From Reticulitermes speratus (Eukaryota > Arthropoda > Insecta > Blattodea > Rhinotermitidae): DNA of 64,000 nucleotides. The notes beneath the pieces were generated by a model. The model searched no databases, had not been told where the DNA came from, and was given only the letters and a program-made list of their open reading frames with translations. The DNA lies in assembly GCA_021186555.1 (NCBI GenBank), contig JAJKFL010000012.1, positions 1,798,001 through 1,862,000 on the forward strand, written 5' to 3'. The position numbers and the translations under genes are program-made. The first letter of the stretch is position 1, and every line of letters starts with the position of its first letter. Below, piece by piece: positions 12,319-25,300 of the stretch.

Positions 12319-13495
12319 AATGAGAAGTCATTAGAATGTTAAATGTAGCTCACTTTTTCCACTTAAATATCATTATCTTTCAACACAATCCCTGAGCCAC
12401 TGATGCATTTGTCCCAACTTGGCACAAGTTAAAAAATTCTGTTGCAGTAGAAAAAACGGCTCTTGTATTTGCAACCATTCACGAACAGCTGCTGCCAGTT
12501 CCTCATGCCTGATGGAAGAGCAGAAAAACTGACATTTTGAGACCACAATTTCACACCATGAAGGGTTTCAAAAAGATGGAAACAAGTTTGTGGAATCAAA
12601 AGCAACAGTGATGAGACATGGACGCACCACTTCAATCCAAAGTGACAGTGATGAGACATGGACGCACCACTTCAATCCAAAGTGACAGTGATGAGACATG
12701 GACGCACCACTTCAATCCAAAGTGACAGTGATGAGACATGGACGCACCCCTTCAATCCAAAGCGACAGTGATGAGACATGGACGCACCACTTCAATCCAA
12801 AGCGACAGTGATGAGACATGGATGCACCACTTCAATCCAAAGTGACAGTGATGAGACATGGACGCACCACTTCAATCCAAAGCGACAGTGATGAGACATG
12901 GACCCACCACTTCAATCCAAAGCTACAGTGATGAGACATGGACACACCACTTCAATCCAAAGCGACAGTGATGAGACATGGACACGCCACTTCAATCCAA
13001 AGTGACAGTGATGAGACATGGACACGCCACTTCAATCCAAAGTGACAGTGATGAGACATGGACACGCCACTTCAATCCAAAGTGACAGTGATGAGACATG
13101 GACACGCCACTTCAATCCAAAGCGACAGTGATGAGACATGGACACACCACTTCAGTCCAAAGTGACAGTGATGAGATATGGACACACCACTTCAATCCAA
13201 AGTGACAGTGATGAGACAAGGAAGCACCACTTCAATCCTCAAACAAAACAAGCTGAAGGCAGTTTGGGCTTCTAACCAACACTTGTGAGATCACTGATTC
13301 CATATTAATGTGGAAGTGGAAATGACTATTCGTTAATGGTTGAGAATGCAACAGCCTCATTTCTACTGCGACGGAATTTTTAACCTCGTTCCAAGATGGG
13401 ACAAAGACGTCAATAAGCTCAGGGATTCTGTTGAACATTAAGGATAATTCAGGGCAGTAAATGAGTTGCATTTAATGTTGTAATGACTTCTCACT
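12319..13495. mobile_element. mariner fold-back derivative with internal satellite
   Basis: The ends are inverted (AATGAGAAGTCATTAGAATG versus the reverse complement AGTGAGAAGTCATTACAACA) and flanked by TA at 12317-12318 and 13496-13497, the target duplication of Tc1/mariner elements. Both ends encode the C-terminus of a mariner transposase pointing outwards. On the minus strand about 12540-12360 reads EELAAAVREWLQ, and on the + strand about 13325-13440 reads EWLRMQQ..F and LVPRWDK in different frames. The centre is replaced by a 40-bp array. No intact transposase remains. Confidence 0.75.
12601..13240 (+). repeat. 40-bp tandem array, 16 copies, from mariner transposase
   Basis: Sixteen 40-base units, very similar to each other, each containing GACAGTGATGAGACATGG. 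In one frame a unit reads DSDETWTHHFNPK, matching the GDETW-HH-F-P catalytic-region motif of mariner transposases. As 40 is not a multiple of three the array cannot encode a repeated protein. Confidence 0.9.
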
Positions 13496-14039
13496 TAATT
13501 TTTCTGACCTTGAGAACCTTACTTACTGAGCTATCTTTGTGAGAGCCACAAACTCATGGCAACTGAACACAGCCTCTCAGAAGTATGAGAACCTGAAGTG
13601 AACATTACACATGTTAAACAGTGCACTTGTATCTTATTGCTAGCCCCATGGACACCTTCATATAATAAAATAAATTTTCTGTGTGACTGTGGCAGCCACA
13701 GGAGAAACAGTTGACCATAGACTACAATACAGAACAATCAGATGACAGCACTCAAAAAGTTGAGATTAATGCTTGGTTTGCTCTAAGAATAAAGACAGGA
13801 CCACACAACAAGGCTACAGTGCAATGCATGGCAGTAACAATGATCAACAGCAGTAGCCTGACCATGGTGCAGTGTCAGTAACTGTACCTTGTTACACACT
13901 GTAGTTGTACAGAAAATGTGATCTGATGGTAGCGTGAGCATGTGGCTAATGGCACACAACTATCGTAACTTCATACGCTGCAATGCCTGGAGGCAATGAA
14001 ACATTATAAAACAACACACAGTGTGGACTCAGAGCTGAA

Positions 14040-16112
14040 ACTCGTAAAACATTCAGGATGGTTGATAGAAATAAGGAATAACTAGATGTTTTGCTTAATA
14101 TGTTCGGTTTACAAGCAGTGATAAATGTACCTACTAGAATACACAAAAAGACACACTCTGCTATCGATCAAGTAATTTTAAACCCAGAGTTACAGGGCTT
14201 TAAAACAGAAGTTCTTGAAACAACTCTTGTCAGACCATTTTGGACAAATACTTCAAACAGATCACGATTCACTTCCAGGAAAGAATTTCAAACAAAACAA
14301 AGCTATATACAAATACATGAGGGTTACTAATGACGAGAATATTAAATATTTAAATTACTTACTCTCGGGGGAGAACTGGGAAAATGTTTATCGATAGCAT
14401 GACATTGATACTGCATATAAAGAATTTTTACAACCCTCACTTATTATTTTGACACCTGCAATACCTCTCAGAAAAGTGAATATAAACAAAAAAAATTAAA
14501 ACCCAATGGATCACACCTGGAATTTGTAAATCTAGTGAAAGATTAGAACTTTTAAGCAGATACATTAAAGTAACAAATGTGTCAACAGATTTTATAAATT
14601 ATTATAATAACTATAAACAAATTTATCACAAAGTAATTAATTTGGCTTAAAAAATGCCATCATGACAAACAAATATCAGAATCAATCACTAAATCAAAAA
14701 CAAATATGGGACTTAATAAAAGACGAATCGGGCGAGTCAGAAAAGAAAAAATAGCGATTGTTATAAATAAGAATGGAAACTTTAATTTCTGAACCAAAAC
14801 ATGCTGCAAAGTTATTTAATGCTTACTTTACTGGATATCAGAAAGGCTACAGGGTAATTGTACCCCTGTGGTACTTAAATATTCGAACGTAATCAAGAAC
14901 TTTCAGCCTCAATATTTTTTATACCCACAAATGATGATGAAATAGCAGCTGTTATTAAAGGTTTAAAAAAGAAACAATCAATTGGACTAGATGGGTTTTC
15001 GAGCTTCCTTATCAAAGGAGTTATGTTTATTTAATTAAACCACTAACCTTTATAACTATCCGTCACTCAGTACTGGAAAATTTCTGGAAAATCTTAAAAT
15101 CTCAAAAATAAAACCCTTATTTAAAAAAGGAGCTCCAAATGAAATTGAGAAATATAGGCCAGTCTCATTGGTCTCGACTTTTTCAAAAATTTTGGAGAAA
15201 GTAGTAACTATTAGATTAACAAACTCTCTAGAAAAGCACAACATGTTTATAGAAAGTCAACACGGTTTCCGTAAAGGCAAATCCACCGGTACAGCATTAG
15301 TTAACTTTCTGGAAGATGTGTAAAAACCACTAGATAATAAAGCAGTATGTGTAGGTCTATTTTTAGATTTATCTAAAGCACTTGACATGGTAAATCATAA
15401 TACCTTATTACAAAAATTAGATACATATGCATTAGAGGAATTGCACATCAGTGGGTTGCTTCTTACTTAAAAAACAGAAAACAGCTGGTAGAAATTTCCC
15501 ATCTTGATGCAACAACTCACGAAATCCAACAGAAGTCCTCAGAAAAAAATAATTCAATCTGGAGTCCCACAGGGTTCCATTATGAATGATATAGATACAA
15601 ATATCAGCGATGACAGTCATCAAACTAACACTCTTTGCTGATGATACTAGCATTTTAATAACTGGTAAAGACATACTGGATCTAACTTTAAATTTGGATA
15701 AAATTAATAAAAGTATCTTACCCTGGTTTGACAATAACAGATTGATTATAAATGAAGACAAATCATGGGCATTAGGCTTCCATCACAAATTAAATAAACA
15801 TGTAGTATTTCCTGACATAATATTGAAAGACAGACAAATTAATTACGTACCCGAAACAAAATTTTTGGGAGTACGGCTAGACCATAATCTAAATTTGGAT
15901 TTTCATGCAGAAAAATTAGTAATTAAGCTAAGTAAGCTTTGTTTTGCAATAAAAACAATCATGTAAATAAAAATATTGTCAAAACCACGTAGTTTAGATA
16001 TATGCATTCATCTTTGAAGTACGGTATTTTTTTCTGGGAAACATTTGAAGTCTTAAGAAAGTTTTGAAACTACAAAAAAAGGGCAATAAGATTAATAGCT
16101 GTGTTTAGATGT
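14040..16112 (+). mobile_element. LINE (Jockey/CR1-like), decayed
   Basis: Contains the end of an endonuclease domain near 14090-14260 (FGLQAVINVPTRI, SAIDQVI, SDHFGQ), then a reverse transcriptase from about 15100: YRPVSLVSTFSKILEKVV, QHGFRKGKSTGTA, LFLDLSKALDMVNH and, from 15630, LFADDTSILI. Near 16050-16110 it ends with a LKKVLKLQKKAIRLI-type motif. Stops and frame changes break it throughout. It lies opposite to Dicer and ends less than 100 bases downstream of the Dicer stop codon. Confidence 0.85.
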
Positions 16113-16197
16113 GGTGAGCTGGTGGCTCCAACGAAGTAATAAACAGAGTGCACGGTCAAACCACCGCAACTCCTCCCAGTCAGCAACTAGCACCTCT

Positions 16198-16345
16198 CTA
16201 GTTTGAGACGAGTTCCTTGAGGGCACACTTGGCAGCGGCTCGCTTTGCCTGTGTCTTCGTCTCTCCAAAACCATGAAACCAGCGCTTCTTGCCACTGATG
16301 TAAACACCAACACTAACCATCATAACGTTGTCGAGTTGTTTGGAT
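16198..16345 (-). CDS. Dcr-2: Dicer last exon: dsRBD and stop
   Basis: After a TTTCCAG acceptor it encodes [20 protein letters not shown], then [20 protein letters not shown], the second half of a double-stranded-RNA-binding domain with the typical K..AKRAAA helix. It ends with TAG (16198-16200). Phase fits the preceding exon (GT + A). Confidence 0.9.
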
Positions 16346-19300
16346 CTGGAAAGTCACATGACAGAGGACACACTTTAGACACAGATCTGGCATGCATGAA
16401 GACTGCACCGGCCCGTTTCAGGTACAGCAGGATTGCAATCTTTACGACCTCAACCCTTTGTGATTAACAATTTTAATACCACTGTTCTGACCTCTTTTGC
16501 AGATCAGTCAAATTGTATCTTTCACTAAGTAAGGTTGAAGGTTTTCATGCTTTATGCAATGAGACCATACTTCCATCATTTAATATATTTTATGCTTCCA
16601 AGAAATGTTTGAATTTTATGCAGTACACCCATACATTACAGCAGCCTGGCCAGCAGGGAATTCATGGGATATTTACAACCTGCATGTTGGCACTGAAGCC
16701 ACAAGCCTGTGACCCAATGTCTAGTCACAGATCATACCAACATAGTCTTCCATCTACCGGCTACTTGCAGAACTTTTCCCTGGTAGCCATGATGTTTGAG
16801 GTAAATGTTGTGTGGTACAGAAACCCACCACTCAACAGGTTTAAAGTAAATTTGCATGCTTTTTATGCTTAGTAAGGCAGTTTTATAATTTTATTACTGG
16901 TATTTCAACAGGTCTTGGATCCAAACAGTCCATTTGCATTGAAAATACATTCGGATATTCGTGACAGTTTTACCGGTCCCAATTAATCACGAACATCAAG
17001 ATTCTACTGTACAATGACAGAGAAAGGTTATGGAAGGGACTGACCCCCACCCATTGGGACCACCAGAAAAAGCAAATGAACAATGAGACAGTTGGGGATA
17101 ACAGTCCCCTACTAAAACAAAAAACTGAGGACTATCTCACAGTACTTACACAAATGTGGGCTGCTGTGAAGCTCGTTCATACAGCAGGCGCACTGGCTGT
17201 TTTGGCACTCGCCTGCTGAACTGGGCTGTGAAAAAGACAAATCACCACTAAATAGTACAGCCAAAAGCCTCGACATCAATGGACCCGGCAATCCTCCACA
17301 AACCAAAAGCCAATGGCAGAGAATTGTGTAAAGCACAAGTCTACATCCCTTACACAATGTTGCCATTCCTGTCTACATCCCTTACACAATGTAGCAATTC
17401 CTGTCTACATCCCTTACACATGTACCATCCTGTCTACACCCTTCACAATGTAGCAATTCCTGTTTACATCCCTTACACAATGTTGCCATTCCTGTTTACA
17501 TCCCTTACACAATGTAGCAATTCCTGTCTACATCCCTTACACAATGCAGCAATTCCTGTCTACATCCTTACACATGTAGCATTCCGTCTAATCCCTTACA
17601 CAATGTAGCAATTCCTGTGTATATCCCTTACAGAATTTAGCCATTCTGTTACATCCCTTACACAATTTTAGCAATTCCTGTCTACATCCCTTCCACAATG
17701 TTGCAATTCCGTCTACAACCCTTAGACAATGTTACAAATTCCTGTGTAATCCCTTACAAATTAGCCATTCCTGTCTACATCCCTTACACAATGTAGCAAT
17801 TCCTGTTTACATCCCTTACATAATGTAGCCATTCCCATCTACATCCCTTACACAATGTAGCAATTCCTGTGTATATCCCTTACAGAATTTAGCCATTCCT
17901 GTTTACATCCCTTACACAATGTAGCATTCCTTTTACATCCCTTCCACAATGTTGCCATTCCCGTCTACAACCCTTAGACAATGTAGCAATTCCTGTGTAT
18001 ATCCCTTACAGAATTTAGCCATTCCTGTCTACATCCCTTACACAATGTAGCAATTCCTGTGTATATCCCTTACAGAATTTAGCCATTCCTGTTACATCCC
18101 TTACCAATGTAGCAATTCCTGTTTACATCCCTTCACAATGTTGCCATTCCCTCTACACCCTTAGACAATGTAGCAATTCCTGTGTATATCCCTTACAGAA
18201 TTTAGCCATTCCTGTCTTACATCCCTTACACAATGTACAATTGTACATCCCTATAATTGCCTCCTCTACATCCCTTACACAATGTACATTCCTGTGATTC
18301 CCTACAAATTTAGCCATTCCTGTCTACATCCCTTACACAATTTAGCCATTCCCGTCTACATCCCTTACAGAATTTAGCCATTCCTGTCTACATCCCTTAC
18401 ACAATGTAGCAATTCCTGTGTACATCCCTTACAGAATTTAGCCATTCCTGTCTACATCCCTTACACAATTAACCATTCTGGTGTACATCCCTTACACAAT
18501 TTAGCCATTCCTGTCTACATCCCTTACACAATTAACCATTCCTGGTGTACATCCCTTACACAATTTTGCCATTCCTGTCTACATCCCTTACACAATGTAG
18601 CAATTCCTGTGTACATCCCTTACAGAATTTAGCCATTCCTGTCTACATCCCTTACACAATTAACCATTCCTGGTGTACATCCCTTACACAATTTAGCCAT
18701 TCCTGTCTACATCCCTTACACAATGTAGCAATTCCTGTGTACATCCCTTACAGAATTTAGCCATTCCTGTCTACATCCCTTACACAATTAACCATTCCTG
18801 GTGTACATCCCTTACACAATTTAACCATTCCTGTCTACATCCCTCACAATTTAGCCATTCCTGTCTAAATCTCTTATACAATTTAGCCATTTCTGTGTAC
18901 CAAACAGATTGCCAGGCTGTGACACAGAAACCTTACAACTATGAGGGAAGGTTGTGCTTGCACTAATGTATTTCCTGTCCTGGCTGAGGGCCTTGATGTG
19001 GCCATACCAAGGACTTTGTACCGTGTTGGGGGGGGGGGGGGGGGGGGTTGCTGGATAGATGTCTAGGCTTTGAACACACAATGTCTTGATCACAGAGGCT
19101 GAAGGCCTTTCCAGCTTCCAAGGGGGGTAGCATGTCCACTGAGGGCCTCCATGAGATCTGCGCTCTTCTGGGATATTAGTGGCAGTGTGTATAGTTGTTT
19201 ACCGACGTTTCCGGACAATTTATCGGTCCCATCTTCAAGAGTCTCCCTCCCACCTCCATCACGCTGTTTTGGTCTTCTCTTCTCCTAATTTGTTTCTTTA

Positions 19301-22300
19301 TTTTTAATTTTAAGTCCCATATTTTTTGTTTTTTAACTTTATTTATTTATCTCTATCTTTATTTTTCCTCCCTTCCTCTTACTTTATTCCACACATGTTC
19401 TTCCATCAGCCTTAGCTCACTACACTCCTAACGCTGTCTCTATCCACCCATCCCTTTCCCCGGTTCAACCTTACTGGCTGTCACCATGCTTACTGATTAC
19501 CACCCTGCGCGCACCTTCCCATATACAATCTACGTCACGGTGCCGGCTTTCTTTTCTCCTCGGACTCTTGATCCCTGAAGATGGGACCTTTACGTTGTCC
19601 CAAAATGTGGTAAACAAGTAACACACGCCGCCCGGTAATATCCCAGAAGAGCACAATCTCATCAACATCGCGGCACAAGCCTAAAGTGAAGGCCTCTATG
19701 TTTGCATTTGCCTTACAACTGAGAAAAATTATGGAAAATCTCTGTTATGAGTGGTGAAAACTGCTAATACAGTTTGTTGATATGGCTCAGCCGCCTTTTT
19801 GTGGGCAGATCTGCAGGCTGCAGACTGCCAGTTGCTCTTGGCTAAGGCCTCAGGCAATTTTGTTGAGCTCTTGATCAGGACAAGAGCTTCCAAAAGTTGG
19901 ACTCACCAATCTCTCGCCTCATCAGCCTGTAATACACACGCCACACCTCCTGCAGACTAAGGCCACTGTCCAGGTAAATGGCGCCAGCAAGAGACTCAAA
20001 GAGATCGCCCAGTACCTTTGGCACCTCCACTGCCTCTGCTATGTGAACCTCATCCTCCTCCAACAAGATCAGCACCTACAGAGGCAGTTGGCACAGCTGA
20101 AAACTACAGTATTACACTGGCCTTTCAATGTAGACGGCATCTCAGCGTTACATCAATATTTTAGTATATAATTCTATGCACCAGTGCCACCATCCATCAT
20201 ATATCGAACGCATACAAAGTATACAGAACAGTGCCACCATCCATCATATATTGAACCATACAAAGTATACAGAACAGTGCCACCATCCATCATATATCAA
20301 ACGCATACAAAGTATACAGAACAGTGCCACCATCCATCATATATCAAACGCATACAAAGTATACAGAACAGTGCCACCATCCATCATATATTGAACCATA
20401 CAAAGTATACAGAACAGTGCCACCATCCATCATATATCGAACGCATACAAAGTATACAGAACAGTGCCACCATCCATCATATATCGAACCATACAAAGTA
20501 TACAGAACAGTGCCACCATCCATCATATATCGAACGCATACAAAGTATACAGAACAGTGCCACCATCCATCATATATCGAACGCATACAAAGTATACAGA
20601 ACAGTGCCACCATCCATCATATATCGAACGCATACAAAGTATACAGAACAGTGCCACCATCCATCATATATCGAACGCATACAAAGTATACAGAACAGTG
20701 CCACCATCCATCATATATCGAACACATACAAAGTATACAGAACAGTGCCATCATCCATCATATATCGAACCATACAAAGTATACAGAACTAGTACAACAT
20801 AAAAATACTGTATTTCAAATCTTACACTAAATATATATTTACAGTTGACAATACGATTCTATGTCATTGTTAAAGACTGGGATTTTGTCAAGAGTAAAAC
20901 AAGTGTGTACTTCTTAATGCTACCTTAAACTGAGCTTCTGTCATAAGACTTCTTAAGTCCATATGGAGAACTGTTGAATATTCTGATGCCGGCATTGTAC
21001 TTATCTTTGTTAAGACGTGAAAGGCTGGCATATGGTCAATTAATATGGTACTTATTGGCATTGTACGTATCTTTGTTAAGACGTGAAAGGCTGGCATATG
21101 GTCAATGAATATGGTACTTATTGGCATTGTACGTATCTTTGTCAAGACGTGAAAGGCTGTCATATGGTCAATGAATATGGTACTTATTGGCAGTGTACGT
21201 ATCTTTGTCAAGACGTGAAAGGCTGGCATATGGTCAATGAATATGGTACTTATTGGCATTGTACGTATCTTTGTCAAGACGTGAAAGGCTGGCATATGGT
21301 CAATGAATATGGTACTTATTGGCATTGTACGTACCTTTGTTAAGACGTGAAAGGCTGGCATATGGTCAATGAATATGGTACTTATTGGCATTGTACGTAC
21401 CTTTGTTAAGACGTGAAAGGCTGGCATATGGTCAATGAATATGGTACTTATTGGCATTGTACGTACCTTTGTTAAGACGTGAAAGGCTGGCATATGGTCA
21501 ATGAATATGGTACTTATTGGCATTGTACGTATCTTTGTTAAGACGTGAAAGGCTGGCATATGGTCAATGAATATGGTACTTATTGGCATTGTACGTACCT
21601 TTGTTAAGACGTGAAACGCTGGCATATGGTCAATGAATATGGTACTTATTGGCATTGTACGTATCTTTGTCAAGACGTGAAAGGCTGGCATATGGTCAAT
21701 GAATATGGTACTTATTGGCATTGTACGTACCTTTGTTAAGACGTGAAAGGCTGGCATATGGTCAATGAATATGGTACTTATTGGCATTGTACGTATCTTT
21801 GTCAAGACGTGAAAGGCTGGCATATGGTCAATGAATATGGTACTTATTGGCATTGTACGTATCTTTGTTAAGACGTGAAAGGCTGGCATATGGTCAATGA
21901 ATATGGTACTTATTGGCATTGTACGTACCTTTGTTAAGACGTGAAAGGCTGGCATATGGTCAATTAATATGGTACTTATTGGCATTGTACGTATCTTTGT
22001 TAAGACGTGAAAGGCTGGCATATGGTCAATGAATATGGTACTTATTGGCATTGTACGTATCTTTGTCAAGACGTGAAAGGCTGGCATATGGTCAATGAAT
22101 ATGGTACTTATTGGCATTGTACGTACCTTTGTTAAGACGTGAAAGGCTGGCATATGGTCAATGAATATGGTACTTATTGGCATTGTACGTATCTTTGTCA
22201 AGACGTGAAAGGCTGGCATATGGTCAATTAATATGGTACTTATTGGCATTGTACGTACCTTTGTTAAGACGTGAAAGGCTGGCATATGGTCAATGAATAT

Positions 22301-25300
22301 GGTACTTATGGCATTGTACGTATCTTTGTTAAGACGTGAAAGGCTGGCATATGGTCAATTAATATGGTACTTATTGGCATTGTACGTACCTTTGTTAAGA
22401 CGTGAAAGGCTGGCATATGGTCAATGAATATGGTACTTATTGGCATTGTACGTATCTTTGTTAAGACGTGAAAGGCTGGCATATGGTCAATTAATATGGT
22501 ACTTATTGGCATTGTACGTACCTTTGTTAAGACGTGAAAGGCTGGCATATGGTCAATGAATATGGTACTTATTGGCATTGTACGTATCTTTGTCAAGACG
22601 TGAAAGGCTGGCATATGGTCAATGAATATGGTACTTATTGGCATTGTACGTACCTTTGTTAAGACGTGAAAGGCTGGCATATGGTCAATGAATATGGTAC
22701 TTATTGGCATTGTACGTATCTTTGTCAAGACGTGAAAGGCTGGCATATGGTCAATGAATATGGTACTTATTGGCATTGTACGTACCTTTGTTAAGACGTG
22801 AAAGGCTGGCATATGGTCAATGAATATGGTACTTATTGGCATTGTACGTATCTTTGTCAAGACGTGAAAGGCTGGCATATGGTCAATGAATATGGTACTT
22901 ATTGGCATTGTACGTACCTTTGTTAAGACGTGAAAGGCTGGCATATGGTCAATTAATATGGTACTTATTGGCATTGTACGTATCTTTGTTAAGACGTGAA
23001 AGGCTGGCATATGGTCAATTAATATGGTACTTATTGGCATTGTACGTACCTTTGTTAAGACGTGAAAGGCTGGCATATGGTCAATGAATATGGTACTTAT
23101 TGGCATTGTACGTATCTTTGTTAAGACGTGAAAGGCTGGCATATGGTCAATTAATATGGTACTTATTGGCATTGTACGTACCTTTGTTAAGACGTGAAAG
23201 GCTGGCATATGGTCAATGAATATGGTACTTATTGGCATTGTACGTACCTTGTCAAGACGTGAAAGGCTGGCATATGGTCAATGAATATGGTACTTATTGG
23301 CATTGTACGTACCTTTGTTAAGACGTGAAAGGCTGGCATATGGTCAATTAATATGGTACTTATTGGCATTGTACGTATCTTTGTTAAGACGTGAAAGGCT
23401 GGCATATGGTCAATTAATATGGTACTTATTGGCATTGTACGTACCTTTGTTAAGACGTGAAAGGCTGGCATATGGTCAATGAATATGGTACTTATTGGCA
23501 TTGTACGTATCTTTGTTAAGACGTGAAAGGCTGGCATATGGTCAATTAATATGGTACTTATTGGCATTGTACGTACCTTTGTTAAGACGTGAAAGGCTGG
23601 CATATGGTCAATGAATATGGTACTTATTGGCATTGTACGTACCTTTGTTAAGACGTGAAAGGCTGGCATATGGTCAATGAATATGGTACTTATTGGCATT
23701 GTACGTACCTTTGTTAAGACGTGAAAGGCTGGCATATGGTCAATGAATATGGTACTTATTGGCATTGTACGTATCTTTGTTAAGACGTGAAAGGCTGGCA
23801 TATGGTCAATGAATATGGTACTTATTGGCATTGTACGTACCTTTGTTAAGACGTGAAACGCTGGCATATGGTCAATGAATATGGTACTTATTGGCATTGT
23901 ACGTATCTTTGTCAAGACGTGAAAGGCTGGCATACGGTCAATGAATATGGTACTTATTGGCATTGTACGTACCTTTGTTAAGACGTGAAAGGCTGGCATA
24001 TGGTCAATGAATATGGTACTTATTGGCATTGTACGTATCTTTGTCAAGACGTGAAAGGCTGGCATATGGTCAATGAATATGGTACTTATTGGCATTGTAC
24101 GTATCTTTGTTAAGACGTGAAAGGCTGGCATATGGTCAATGAATATGGTACTTATTGGCATTGTACGTACCTTTGTTAAGACGTGAAAGGCTGGCCTATG
24201 GTCAATTAATATGGTACTTATTGGCATTGTACGTATCTTTGTTAAGACGTGAAAGGCTGGCATATGGTCAATGAATATGGTACTTATTGGCATTGTACGT
24301 ATCTTTGTCAAGACGTGAAAGGCTGGCATATGGTCAATGAATATGGTACTTATTGGCATTGTACGTACCTTTGTTAAGACGTGAAAGGCTGGCATATGGT
24401 CAATGAATATGGTACTTATTGGCATTGTACGTATCTTTGTCAAGACGTGAAAGGCTGGCATATGGTCAATTAATATGGTACTTATTGGCATTGTACGTAC
24501 CTTTGTTAAGACGTGAAAGGCTGGCATATGGTCAATGAATATGGTACTTATTGGCATTGTACGTATCTTTGTTAAGACGTGAAAGGCTGGCATATGGTCA
24601 ATTAATATGGTACTTATTGGCATTGTACGTACCTTTGTTAAGACGTGAAAGGCTGGCATATGGTCAATGAATATGGTACTTATTGGCATTGTACGTATCT
24701 TTGTTAAGACGTGAAAGGCTGGCATATGGTCAATTAATATGGTACTTATTGGCATTGTACGTACCTTTGTTAAGACGTGAAAGGCTGGCATATGGTCAAT
24801 GAATATGGTACTTATTGGCATTGTACGTATCTTTGTCAAGACGTGAAAGGCTGGCATATGGTCAATGAATATGGTACTTATTGGCATTGTACGTACCTTT
24901 GTTAAGACGTGAAAGGCTGGCATATGGTCAATGAATATGGTACTTATTGGCATTGTACGTATCTTTGTCAAGACGTGAAAGGCTGGCATATGGTCAATGA
25001 ATATGGTACTTATTGGCATTGTACGTACCTTTGTTAAGACGTGAAAGGCTGGCATATGGTCAATGAATATGGTACTTATTGGCATTGTACGTATCTTTGT
25101 CAAGACGTGAAAGGCTGGCATATGGTCAATGAATATGGTACTTATTGGCATTGTACGTACCTTTGTTAAGACGTGAAAGGCTGGTATATGGTCAATGAAT
25201 ATGGTACTTATTGGCATTGTACGTATCTTTGTTAAGACGTGAAAGGCTGGCATATGGTCAATTAATATGGTACTTATTGGCATTGTACGTACCTTTGTTA

